Shown here: in pieces, positions 46,218-53,621 of the stretch
How the letters are laid out: every line of letters starts with the position of its first letter
Position numbering within the stretch: position 1 is the first letter of the stretch
Assembly: GCA_030524105.1 (NCBI GenBank)
Contig: JAUNHE010000004.1
Span: 146,075-210,074, forward strand
DNA: 64,000 bases
Direction: 5' to 3'
Origin: Rothia sp. (in: high G+C Gram-positive bacteria)
GTDB taxonomy: Bacteria; Actinomycetota; Actinomycetes; Actinomycetales; Micrococcaceae
Position numbers and translations under genes: made by a program
Notes under the pieces: generated by a model
What the model saw: the letters and a program-made list of their open reading frames with translations, nothing else
What the model was told of the DNA's origin: nothing
Database searches by the model: none

Positions 46218-46402
46218 ACCTAGTTCTCCTCCAATGAGACCTGTAGTCAGAGTCGGCCGGGCATAGCCAGCATGCCTAACAATACAACAAAATACCTGCT
46301 GGTGCGTCAAGATATCAAGGCCAGCAGGCACTTAGTGGACCTCAGGGGTATGTATCGAACTCATCCCTACAGGTGAGCACCTATTCCTTCGCGCTTGCAC
46401 TA

Positions 46403-46431
46403 TTGCCTAATAGTATCCAGCAGGATACAAT
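46403..46431 (+). promoter_or_regulatory. Promoter and operator of the HigBA-like module
   Basis: TTGCCT (46403-46408), 17 nt, TACAAT (46426-46431) is a good promoter. Within the spacer and reaching the -10 box lies the perfect palindrome GTATCC-agca-GGATAC (46413-46428), a plausible autorepression operator. The predicted transcription start is close to 46438. Confidence 0.7.
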
Positions 46432-46458
46432 TGCTTCCTGGAGATCAAGCAAACCGCG

Positions 46459-46752
46459 GTGTACGTGCGCTGGTTTCGCAAGCTCTCAGACCCGCAGGGT
46501 AGGGCGCGTATCAATATCGCGATACGGCGCTGCGAAGTTGCTGGAAAAATGGTGGGCGACATCAAGCCTATTGGAGGCGGCGTCTCTGAATTGCGCATTC
46601 ATCTTGGCCCCGGTTACCGAATCTACTACATGACAAAGGACAACGAGATCATGCTGTTGCTCATCGGAGGCGACAAGTCCACCCAGCAACGAGACATTGC
46701 AAAGGCCAGGCGATTGGCCGCAGAAATTATCGAGGAGGGATTATGGCAGTGA
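46459..46752 (+). CDS. HigB/RelE-type toxin (phage Gp49-like, addiction module killer)
   Basis: A 97-aa toxin. Motifs VRWFRKLSDPQGRARINIAIRRCEVAGKMVGDIKPIGGGVSELRIHLGPGYRIYYM are typical of the toxin that is encoded before its antitoxin in these modules. GTG 46459 lacks a ribosome-binding site. Reading from an in-frame CTG at 46438 adds LEIKQTA, which fits the usual family N-terminus and coincides with the predicted transcription start, so translation may be leaderless. It overlaps the antitoxin gene by 10 bp. Confidence 0.88.
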   Translation: MYVRWFRKLSDPQGRARINIAIRRCEVAGKMVGDIKPIGGGVSELRIHLGPGYRIYYMTKDNEIMLLLIGGDKSTQQRDIAKARRLAAEIIEEGLWQ

Positions 46753-47036
46753 AAATCAGCACCTGGGATGCTAGCGAATATCTTGAAACCGAAGAAGACA
46801 TCGCAGCCTACCTCAATGCAGCTCTCGAAGATGGTGATCCATCTCTACTTCAAGCAGCACTTGGCGATGTCGCCAAAGCACGTGGAATGTCTGTCATTTC
46901 ACGGGAAGCCGGCGTCGGACGCGAGTCCCTCTATAAGTCTTTGTCCGAATCTGGTAACCCATCATGGCAGACGATGTCCAAGGTTATTACGGCGCTCGGA
47001 CTCAAAGTTGAATTCAAGGTAGCGCCTGCGCCGTGA
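46743..47036 (+). CDS. HigA-like antitoxin (addiction module antidote)
   Basis: A 97-aa protein with the family start STWDASEYLETEEDIAAYLNAALEDGDPSLLQAALGDVAKARGMS and a helix-turn-helix in SVISREAGVGRESLYKSLS. It would neutralise the toxin encoded just before and bind the GTATCC palindrome. GAGGAGG precedes the ATG inside the toxin gene. Confidence 0.9.
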   Translation: MAVKISTWDASEYLETEEDIAAYLNAALEDGDPSLLQAALGDVAKARGMSVISREAGVGRESLYKSLSESGNPSWQTMSKVITALGLKVEFKVAPAP

Positions 47037-47157
47037 CCTTGCATATCTGCCCCACCACCGTCGCCGAGTGGCGTGCCGGGCACGAACGGTTCTGGCAGTT
47101 ATTCCACCTGCCTACGCCGCCGTTAGCCCCAATCCCGTAGACCTCCGCACAGCAGAA

Positions 47158-47208
47158 AACCCCTCGCATACCGCGCCTTACCGGGTAAAACGCGGAACCC
47201 GAGGGGTT
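47158..47208 (-). terminator. Intrinsic terminator of ssrA
   Basis: AACCCCTCG (47158-47166) pairs with CGAGGGGTT (47200-47208), with further pairing inside (CCGCG/CGCGG and TTAC/GTAA). On the minus strand TTTTC follows the stem, so it ends the tmRNA transcript. It may also stop the converging HigBA transcript. Confidence 0.8.
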
Positions 47209-47249
47209 ATGTTCGTACCCAATCCTTTGTATCCAAAGGTGAGTACTAA

Positions 47250-47623
47250 TGGTGGAGATGCGGGGAATCGAACCCCGGTCCGATGAGCCTTCGTCAGGGC
47301 TTCTCCGTGCGCAGTTTACGGGTCGGTATTTTTCGGCTCCAGCACTTGCGTAAACACTGATGCTGCCAAACCTATTCGTATAAACGTCCCTTACTCCCCT
47401 ACGACCAGGAAGCAAGGCAGTGGCCTTTTAAACTGATACCAGGAAACTGAGTCAAAGGCTAACTCAGGCCGGCAGATTCGCTAGTCGCGCTTAAGCAGCG
47501 AGAGCGAAATCAGTGCGCTTAGATTCTGCACTTATTGTTTTGCAGAGGGTATTAACGAGTGTCCTCTACATCCTCGGCACGCTTCACCTGTCTCAAATCA
47601 CATCGTCGAAACCGATCATCCCC
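47250..47623 (-). ncRNA. ssrA: Transfer-messenger RNA (tmRNA)
   Basis: A 374-nt tmRNA for ribosome rescue. The 5' end GGGGATG pairs with the 3' CATCTCC before A-CCA, including the G3-U70 pair that specifies alanine. The T-arm GGTTCGATTCC and the conserved GGTTTCGACG near the 5' end are present. The tag reading frame (complement 47491-47529) begins with resume codon GCA and encodes AESKRTDFALAA followed by TAA, a tag of the Micrococcus/Arthrobacter type. It acts with SmpB, encoded 1.8 kb upstream beyond the Abi_2 cassette. Confidence 0.97.
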
Positions 47624-47677
47624 TTATGCTTCTATCAAAGAAACCCGCCAAAATCACGACGGAGCATTAAATATACA

Positions 47678-47717
47678 CCCCCCAGGCCCAAAAGCCAAGG
47701 GGGTGCCCCAATCCTAG
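47678..47717 (-). terminator. Terminator repeat copy A (end of abi)
   Basis: The C6-AGGCCCAAAAGCC-AAG5 hairpin followed by TGCCCC and ATCCTAG. It is nearly identical to copy B at 48750-48790, differing in one G of the G-run and one A/G. Here it overlaps the abi stop codon. On the minus strand the stem is CCCCC/GGGGG plus GGC/GCC around a TTTTG-type loop. Confidence 0.8.
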
Positions 47718-48631
47718 TCCCAGAGACTGGACAACTGCCAGTCCTCGGGTGCTCCAGTTCGCGAAAATGGAACCAGGTCATTGTGGGGGTATGCCTTTAA
47801 TAGGTTCGGCAGGGCTGCCCCGTCCGATATTTTAAGCGTGCGCAATAGATACTGAACCATAGTAGCCTGCCCAAAAAAACGAGATTTTGTCTGATTAAGA
47901 ATACGCAATTCTTCGCGGTTACTTTCCTTGGGATTCATATCAAAAACACGGTTAAAAACCCGGGCATTATGCGCTGCATAATTACGCAACACGTTCAGAG
48001 ACCGCATCCAAGACTCAAATTGCGGTGCAGACAAACCAGCCTCCTGTGCAACTGTATCTCGCGCACGCCGCGGAGAGAACCTATACAAGTGGGAGAGCAT
48101 GCCCCAGTCCATAACCTCCACAGCAGCCCAAACCGGCAATCTGCCAGCATACTGATATCTATGATGCTTTACAAAATCTTCCCGAGATTTTTTTACAGCG
48201 GCATCAAAAGTCCCCTTCCATACGTCAAAATTAGTCCGGTTTTTCTCACTAGGGTGAGGTTGCTTGGCCAATTTTGATTTCTGGTCAAGGATTTCGTGCA
48301 CATACGGGTCAATACGGCCAAGTTCATGCCCAAGTAGAGCACGTATCGCCAGTTCAATCCCGGTGAGCTCACAAAAAAGGAGGTGCCTAAGCTGCTCATC
48401 AAAACGATAAAGTTTAACCACCAGCTCAAAGCTTGCCCCCGGCTTAAAACTATCTTGGGCTTTACCATCCCGAAACTCTCGCATGGGATACCAGTATCCA
48501 GAAAGCCTATAGTAATTGAGGTGATGTAGCTGTTCAATGGCCTTACCCTTGTCAGCAACTTCCATCCCCCGGCAAGTCAATAACTCAACCTGCTCCGCGT
48601 AGGTACGAAAAGTTTTGTAATCAGCTGTCAT
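47714..48631 (-). CDS. Abi_2-family abortive infection protein (AbiD/AbiF-like, HEPN-type)
   Basis: A 305-aa protein of the Abi_2 family: HLNYYRLSGYWYPMRE near the N-terminus, LYRFDEQLRHLLFCELTGIELAIRALL in the centre and SLNVLRNYAAHNARVFNR towards the end. The last contains R216-N-x3-H221 (RNYAAH), the RNase signature of HEPN proteins, so RNA cleavage during phage infection is a reasonable inference. The start ATG 48631 follows GAGGAG. The gene separates the smpB operon from ssrA and carries a structured RNA element upstream. Confidence 0.88.
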   Translation of the reverse strand: MTADYKTFRTYAEQVELLTCRGMEVADKGKAIEQLHHLNYYRLSGYWYPMREFRDGKAQDSFKPGASFELVVKLYRFDEQLRHLLFCELTGIELAIRALLGHELGRIDPYVHEILDQKSKLAKQPHPSEKNRTNFDVWKGTFDAAVKKSREDFVKHHRYQYAGRLPVWAAVEVMDWGMLSHLYRFSPRRARDTVAQEAGLSAPQFESWMRSLNVLRNYAAHNARVFNRVFDMNPKESNREELRILNQTKSRFFGQATMVQYLLRTLKISDGAALPNLLKAYPHNDLVPFSRTGAPEDWQLSSLWD

Positions 48632-48649
48632 AGGCACTCCTCAGTACAG

Positions 48650-48700
48650 CAAAAACCGGCCCTGGACTCTTGTGCAACTGCACAAGGAGCGGAACCGGTC
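48650..48700 (-). ncRNA. Structured U-tailed RNA upstream of abi (abiF-motif candidate)
   Basis: On the minus strand an inner hairpin CTTGTGC-AGTT-GCACAAG (complement 48669-48686, perfect 7-bp stem) is enclosed by ACCGG (complement 48695-48699) and CCGGT (complement 48655-48659), then a T-run. The unpaired stretches TTCCGCTC and AGTCCAGGG leave room for further pairing. It ends 20 nt before the abi start. A conserved 'abiF' RNA motif upstream of Abi_2 genes has been described; whether this is a member cannot be decided here. A premature terminator is the alternative. Confidence 0.55.
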
Positions 48701-48749
48701 GTGTTACTCACATACTACCATCTGACAGCGAGAAGTCAATAAAAATAAA

Positions 48750-48790
48750 CCCCCCAGGCCCAAAAGCCAAGGGGGGTGCCCCGATCCTAG
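48750..48790 (-). terminator. Terminator repeat copy B (end of prfB-smpB operon)
   Basis: C6-AGGCCCAAAAGCC-AAG6 followed by TGCCCCGATCCTAG. Read on the minus strand, the 6-bp C/G stem plus GGC/GCC pairs is followed by TTTATTTTTATT, a proper intrinsic terminator starting 13 bp after the DUF4190 gene. It is the near-identical partner of 47678-47717. Confidence 0.85.
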
Positions 48791-48802
48791 AGGTAAAAGC
48801 TC

Positions 48803-49336
48803 CTAGCGGCTCAGATTATCATTAGTCCATTCAGTCACGCACTGCTCAAAGGCCGCATTATCGTTAACGTACTGGGAGCAGTGCTGCATGGCATCACTGC
48901 CAACCCTAAACAGGAAGATTGTGAAAATCGCCATCATAATGCCCAGCACCAGGGAGATAGACCCCAAAACAATACCTGTAATAGCCATGCCTTTTTTAGC
49001 GGCAGCAACCTTGCGCAGCTTCACGAAGGCCACAATACCCAAGATGATAGCTAGCAGGCCCAGAATACCACCAGTACCAAAAACAAAGGACAGGGGCAGC
49101 CCAACAATGCCCAGGATCATCGAAGCCAAGGCCAGGCCTGAACCGGCAGGTTTAGCAGCTGGCTCATACCCTACGGGGGAACTATAAGCATAGGAAGAAT
49201 CATAGTTCTGCACCGGGGGCGCAGGGGGCGTATTCTGTCCTTGCTGAGCGGGAGCCGCCCAGGATCCAGACTGCCCCTCTGACCCCTGTCCAGTAGGATT
49301 ACCCTGATTATTCTGACCGTATCCGTTCTCAGACAT
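48803..49336 (-). CDS. DUF4190-type membrane protein
   Basis: A 177-aa protein with a Gly/Gln/Pro-rich tail of about 65 residues (NGYGQNNQGNPTGQGSEG...), membrane segments LALASMILGIVGLPLSFVFG and LGLLAIILGIVAFVKLRKVA, a third segment, and a C-terminal part with a Cys pair (MQHCSQYVNDNAAFEQCVTEW). Function unknown. It is 46 bp behind smpB and shares its terminator, so it is probably in the same operon. Confidence 0.75.
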   Translation of the reverse strand: MSENGYGQNNQGNPTGQGSEGQSGSWAAPAQQGQNTPPAPPVQNYDSSYAYSSPVGYEPAAKPAGSGLALASMILGIVGLPLSFVFGTGGILGLLAIILGIVAFVKLRKVAAAKKGMAITGIVLGSISLVLGIMMAIFTIFLFRVGSDAMQHCSQYVNDNAAFEQCVTEWTNDNLSR

Positions 49337-49382
49337 TACCGTCCTCTTCTCTTCTCTGGAGAGCCCGTGAGCCCACTTTTTA

Positions 49383-49874
49383 TTAGCCTAGGTTTCTATA
49401 CCGCATAGCACGCGCCGCCTCAAGATTATCTTGACGCTCACGCAGGGCCTGCCGCTTGTCGTATTCACGTTTACCGGTAGCTAAAGCAATCTCAACCTTT
49501 GCCCGCCCCGAACTAAAATACAGTTTAAGCGGTACAACCGTATAGCCACTCTCTTTAAGCTTTTGTTCTAGCTTATTAATTTCTGAACGATGCAGCAAGA
49601 GTTTACGCTTACGGCGCGCAGAATGATTAGTCCAAGATCCTCGGCCATACTCTGCAATATGAATCCCTTCCAACCAGAGTTCGCCCTGGTAAACCTGGCA
49701 AAAACCGTCTGTCAGTGAAGCTCCACCGTCTCGTAGGGATTTAACTTCGGTTCCCTGCAACACAATACCGGCCTCAAATGTTTCTACAATATTATAGTTG
49801 TGGCGAGCCCGCCTATTTGATGCAATAACCTGATTATTAGGGTCAGTTTCTTTCTTTTTCTTTTTTGTTGCCAT
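49383..49874 (-). CDS. smpB: tmRNA-binding protein SmpB
   Basis: Binds tmRNA and brings it to stalled ribosomes. The 163-aa protein has [34 protein letters not shown] and, near the end, [17 protein letters not shown], both hallmark SmpB sequences. It overlaps prfB by 32 bp. In most Actinobacteria ftsE and ftsX stand between prfB and smpB; they are absent here. Confidence 0.97.
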   Translation of the reverse strand: MATKKKKKETDPNNQVIASNRRARHNYNIVETFEAGIVLQGTEVKSLRDGGASLTDGFCQVYQGELWLEGIHIAEYGRGSWTNHSARRKRKLLLHRSEINKLEQKLKESGYTVVPLKLYFSSGRAKVEIALATGKREYDKRQALRERQDNLEAARAMRYRNLG

Positions 49875-50991
49875 ATTCCTTATCTTCTACGGTTCGCTGG
49901 CTTGCACGCCAACGTATTCCTGCATCAATAAATTTTTCTAAAGCCCCGTCAAATACGGCGCTGGGATTGCCCTCTTCGTGGTTGGTGCGTAGATCTTTAA
50001 CCATCTGGTAAGGGTTCAGCACATAGGAGCGCATCTGATCCCCCCAGCTGGCTTTAACATCTCCGGCTAATTCCTTTTTTCTGGCATCGTCTTCTTCTTT
50101 TTTGAGCAGCAGCAGCCGGGACTGAAGCACCCGTAAAGCCGCTGCCCGGTTTTGCAGCTGAGATTTTTCATTCTGCATAGAGACAACAATGCCGGTAGGC
50201 AGGTGAGTAAGACGAACAGCAGAGTCAGTGGTGTTAACGGACTGCCCGCCCGGGCCTGAACTGCGAAAAACATCTACTTTGAGGTCTGAATCGGGTATCT
50301 CAAGAGTATCTCCGGTTTCAATCAGAGGAATCACCTCCACTGCAGCAAAAGAGGTCATCCGTTTGCCCTGGGAATTAAAGGGTGAGATACGCACAAGCCG
50401 GTGTGTTCCCGCCTCAACAGATAGCCGGCCGTAAGAATAGGGAGCCTTAACCTCAAAGGTTGTGGATTTAAGCCCGGCTTCTTCAGCGTAGGAAGTATCA
50501 AGGATGCTGGTAGCATAATTATTTCTTTCAGCCCACCGTAGGTACATGCGCTGAAGCATCTCGGCAAAATCAGCTGCGTCTACCCCTCCTGCACCCGCTC
50601 TAATAGTAACAACAGCTTCCCGCTGGTCGTATTCGCCAGAAAGCAGAGTAACGATCTCTAACTCAGCTAGTTTCTTATGAATATGCGCCTGCTCTATCTC
50701 TGCCTCTGCCAGCAGGTCTGCAGCATTCTCTTCCTGAGCTAATTCCACCATGGTCTCTAGATCGTCAATACTGCTTTTAAGAGTAGTCAGTTTTTCTAGC
50801 TGCGCCTGCTTATGGGATAAACTGGCGGTTACCCCTTGAGCCTGCTCAGGGTTGTCCCACAGGTTTGGTGCCGCAGCATCCTGCGAGAGCTGGGCTATTG
50901 CACGCTTAATCCCTTCGAGGTCGCTGACGGCAGCTATGGAAGCATAGGTTGCGCGAAGTTCTTTAATACGTGCGGGAAAGTCTGTAGCCAT
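49843..50991 (-). CDS. prfB: Peptide chain release factor 2
   Basis: Recognises UGA and UAA and triggers peptide release. The 382-aa protein is in one frame, with no programmed frameshift. It shows the GGQ loop in [20 protein letters not shown] and the family regions [19 protein letters not shown] and [13 protein letters not shown]. The Lys/Glu-rich C-terminus (GNKKEKERN) comes from the long overlap with smpB. Confidence 0.97.
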   Translation of the reverse strand: MATDFPARIKELRATYASIAAVSDLEGIKRAIAQLSQDAAAPNLWDNPEQAQGVTASLSHKQAQLEKLTTLKSSIDDLETMVELAQEENAADLLAEAEIEQAHIHKKLAELEIVTLLSGEYDQREAVVTIRAGAGGVDAADFAEMLQRMYLRWAERNNYATSILDTSYAEEAGLKSTTFEVKAPYSYGRLSVEAGTHRLVRISPFNSQGKRMTSFAAVEVIPLIETGDTLEIPDSDLKVDVFRSSGPGGQSVNTTDSAVRLTHLPTGIVVSMQNEKSQLQNRAAALRVLQSRLLLLKKEEDDARKKELAGDVKASWGDQMRSYVLNPYQMVKDLRTNHEEGNPSAVFDGALEKFIDAGIRWRASQRTVEDKEYGNKKEKERN

Positions 50992-51076
50992 GACTCTTAA
51001 GATTAGCTCATGTGAAGGCCTTCTAGGTAGCTCTGAGTGGTTTTAAATCAGCCCAAAAAGTAGCCTCATCAGCAGC

Positions 51077-51535
51077 CTAGCGGCTAAAAATTGTTCGGGC
51101 CGAACTCGTAACCCTTATGGGCACTTCCACCGGAACCACCGAAGAGACCAAGGGCAGCTGAGCCCGGGCGCTAAGGTTAACAGTCGCGGTGGAACCATCC
51201 TCAGTGCTGGTTCCCTCTTCAAGAGCCAACCCCGTAAACTCCTGATAGGCCCCACTCTGCCTCAAAAAATTTTCCGCCTGAACCTGAACCCTGCTACTGG
51301 TTAAGATCACTTGTGGCCCAGCGTCATCCACCTCTAACCCCTCTAAATTTCCGGCCACCGCAGTACTGGTCTGGTCAGCCAAACTCTGCAGGCGCTGGCG
51401 CTCAATATGCACCGCAGTCACCCCAATAACAACAGAAGCTAACAAGAGCAGCAGCAGGCACAAGCCCAGCAAAAAAAGACTCATACTACCCTGCTCCGGA
51501 TCCAAGCTAGCAGGCTTTGGCCGCTCTTTTATCAT
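51077..51535 (-). CDS. TadG/Rv3655c-like pilus-assembly protein
   Basis: A 152-aa protein with a short cytoplasmic N-terminus ending EQGSMSLFLLGLCLLLLLLASVVIGVTAV (one membrane helix) and then VHIERQRLQSLADQTSTAVAGNLEG. This matches the TadG-like proteins at the end of actinobacterial Tad operons (helicase/secretion neighbourhood). It overlaps the preceding gene by 4 bp. It is the last gene of the operon. Confidence 0.75.
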   Translation of the reverse strand: MIKERPKPASLDPEQGSMSLFLLGLCLLLLLLASVVIGVTAVHIERQRLQSLADQTSTAVAGNLEGLEVDDAGPQVILTSSRVQVQAENFLRQSGAYQEFTGLALEEGTSTEDGSTATVNLSARAQLPLVSSVVPVEVPIRVTSSARTIFSR

Positions 51536-51987
51536 TGATACTTACCCACCCAGCTTGTTGCATGCGAATGAAGCTGAGCCATCGAACCCGGCCCCTCCCC
51601 CGGCAGCAGCGGCAGGGTAAGCGACACGGTTACCTCAACACGGATGCTAGCCTGGGCGCTACAATCACCCAAACAGCTGGCCGCTATAGTCACCCTATCT
51701 GCCGGCACACCGTAATCCGACGCTGCAAAAACGGCCGCCTGCTGCAACTGTGCCTGCTCAATAGAACGATAACCAGCAGCTTGAATCAGCTGAATAGCCT
51801 GATGGCTTGCCGCATTAGCAGCCATAGCGCCAGACTGTAGCGAAAAAACAGCCAGTAAAAAATAGAGCGTTGGCACCAGCAGCAGCAAACCCAAGGCCAG
51901 AAATTCCAGCAGAGCCGAACCAGACTCCTTATCATCCACCTGCTGGCCAGGAACGGCAGCCTCCGCCGTGTCAAAGAGTAAGGGCAT
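51532..51987 (-). CDS. TadE-family minor pilin
   Basis: A 151-aa protein. The feature ESGSALLEFLALGLLLLVPTLYFLLAVF is the TadE-type prepilin helix with a Glu after the Gly, followed by a periplasmic-type domain with two Cys (SCLGDCSA). It lies in the Tad operon between two other TadE-like genes. Confidence 0.8.
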   Translation of the reverse strand: MPLLFDTAEAAVPGQQVDDKESGSALLEFLALGLLLLVPTLYFLLAVFSLQSGAMAANAASHQAIQLIQAAGYRSIEQAQLQQAAVFAASDYGVPADRVTIAASCLGDCSAQASIRVEVTVSLTLPLLPGEGPGSMAQLHSHATSWVGKYQ

Positions 51988-51992
51988 CTCTT

Positions 51993-52412
51993 CTAACCCT
52001 CAGCCTGTCTCAGCGCGTGGCCGCTAACAGTGATAGCCCGATCAAAGCCAAAAGGACCCACCACCGGTAGCGTTCCCTCCACCGTGATCTCCAGACTTTC
52101 CACACCCCGGTAGCTACCTTGCTGGGCGCTAATATGGGTCACGTAGGTATCCGGCAGGGAACGATCAATAATTTGCTGGGTTCTTTCAAGACCATCTGCA
52201 CTGCTACGATCCAGCAAAGTTGCATACCGTGCCCCCGAGGCTGCCGCATCAATCAGGATGTTTCTGGTGTAGATGGCAAAAGCCACCTGCAGGACAAGAG
52301 CAAAAAGAAGCAAGGTTAAAGAGGTAACCATAACAAACTCTGCACTGGCGTTGCCGGCCTCAGGCTCAGCTGCCCGTCCCGTAAAACTCTTATACAAGCG
52401 CATCATAAGCAC
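51993..52412 (-). CDS. TadE-family minor pilin
   Basis: A 139-aa protein with GNASAEFVMVTSLTLLLFALVLQVAFAIYTRNILIDAAASGARYA, the standard TadE signature (AEF, then a hydrophobic helix and a conserved Ala/Arg region). It presumably co-assembles with the Flp-like pilin. Confidence 0.85.
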   Translation of the reverse strand: MLMMRLYKSFTGRAAEPEAGNASAEFVMVTSLTLLLFALVLQVAFAIYTRNILIDAAASGARYATLLDRSSADGLERTQQIIDRSLPDTYVTHISAQQGSYRGVESLEITVEGTLPVVGPFGFDRAITVSGHALRQAEG

Positions 52413-52419
52413 CGAAAAA

Positions 52420-52647
52420 CTACTGGCCTATTTTAGCCATAGCATTATTAAACATAGTGATCAAAGCATCCTGGGCTACAACCAGCAGGGCAGCTACCAA
52501 AATAGCTGTCATCATAGTGATCATGACCCAGCCGGGCACGTCACCGCGGTCCCCCTTTTTGACCGGCACCGCTTGTAGCTGCCAGTTACCCAAGAAAAGG
52601 GACTGAACCCAGGCCAGTAGCCGCTGCGCAAGACTAATAATTTTCAT
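52420..52647 (-). CDS. Flp-pilin-like small membrane protein
   Basis: A 75-aa protein with a basic segment PVKKGDRGDV followed by the hydrophobic helix PGWVMITMMTAILVAALLVVAQDAL and a short tail. Position and layout suit the major pilin of this locus. The Glu+5 of classical Flp prepilins is not seen after the Gly, so processing may differ. It follows tadC after 44 bp with TGGAGGTAA in front of the start. Confidence 0.65.
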   Translation of the reverse strand: MKIISLAQRLLAWVQSLFLGNWQLQAVPVKKGDRGDVPGWVMITMMTAILVAALLVVAQDALITMFNNAMAKIGQ

Positions 52648-52691
52648 TTGTTTACCTCCAATAGACCTTTTAGCAGGCTGTCAAGCTCTCA

Positions 52692-53621
52692 CTAAAAATT
52701 GACATTAATCAGGGATAGCCCCGGAAAAATAGCGAACACCACGGTGAGGGGCAGAATAAGAAAAACAATGGGGGCCAGCATGGCAATCTCTTTTTTACCG
52801 GCCGTCTCCATCAGCTCCCGTTTGGCGTTATCTCTCACATCCTGCGCCTGAGCCCGTAATACTTCAGCCAGAGGCGTTCCCCGCTCCACCGCCACAACAA
52901 TGCCAGCCACAAACCGAGACAGGGCCTGCACCTGGGTCCGGGAGGCAAAATCCTGCAGAGCAGTAACAAGCCCGTCCCCCGCCCGAGTTTGCGAAAGGAT
53001 CTTATGAAACTCAGCAGAAAGCTCACCCCGGGAGCTGGAACAAACCCTCTCTATGGCAGCAACAGCAGACTCCCCAGCGGTGACGGACAAGGCCAGCAAT
53101 TCTGCCAGGGCAGGGAATTCTGCCAGCATGGCCTTCTCCCGCTGAGCTATAGTTCTGCCCAGCCACCAGTCTCGAGCCAGGTAGCCACAAACACTACACA
53201 AGAGAACCAAAAGTAAGGCAGGCAGAGGGTCTAGCTGCTGGCCAAGCACAGCAAAACCCAGCACAAAACCGCTACTAGCCATAGCAGCCATAGCCCAAAC
53301 CAGCTGTTGCGCCCTAAAATCCGTTACCGATAGCTTGTCACCGGCCTGGACCAAACGTTTAGCTAAACCAGCCGTACTAGCTTGACGGGCAAAGCGAGTA
53401 GTCCAACTATTGATCAGAGGCTTCAAAAGGTCGTAGCAGGCTGCCAAAAGCCCAGCATCCTTGTCCGCCTGAGACAGGCTAACCCTTCTCTCCAGTTCTT
53501 GGCTGCGCAGCTGCGGGGCAATCCGATCCGCAAAATTAATGTGACTATGACGGTAGATTGCCTCCCCCAGCAACCATAAGCCGGCCGCCAAGGTAAGCCC
53601 TAAGAGTAGATAAAGGATCAT
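52692..53621 (-). CDS. tadC: Tad pilus inner-membrane protein TadC
   Basis: A 309-aa type II secretion F-domain protein with membrane segments at the N-terminus, around residues 110-150 and at the C-terminus (APIVFLILPLTVVFAIFPGLSLI). The motif LLALSVTAGESAVAAIERV is conserved in TadC. It forms the inner-membrane platform together with TadB; the genes overlap by 4 bp. Confidence 0.85.
   Translation of the reverse strand: MILYLLLGLTLAAGLWLLGEAIYRHSHINFADRIAPQLRSQELERRVSLSQADKDAGLLAACYDLLKPLINSWTTRFARQASTAGLAKRLVQAGDKLSVTDFRAQQLVWAMAAMASSGFVLGFAVLGQQLDPLPALLLVLLCSVCGYLARDWWLGRTIAQREKAMLAEFPALAELLALSVTAGESAVAAIERVCSSSRGELSAEFHKILSQTRAGDGLVTALQDFASRTQVQALSRFVAGIVVAVERGTPLAEVLRAQAQDVRDNAKRELMETAGKKEIAMLAPIVFLILPLTVVFAIFPGLSLINVNF

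Noticed and set aside
43490-47250. Integrase gene or attachment-site duplication for an ssrA-integrated element
   Set aside because: No recombinase-like protein and no second copy of the ssrA 3' end could be found by eye, so no mobile element is called, only an accessory patch.
47014-47415. 133-codon minus-strand frame across the tmRNA gene
   Set aside because: It reads through the tRNA-like part of ssrA in the wrong frame for the tag and has no protein-like features.
49843-50991. Programmed +1 frameshift in prfB
   Set aside because: The gene is one continuous frame without an internal in-frame UGA in the N-terminal part.
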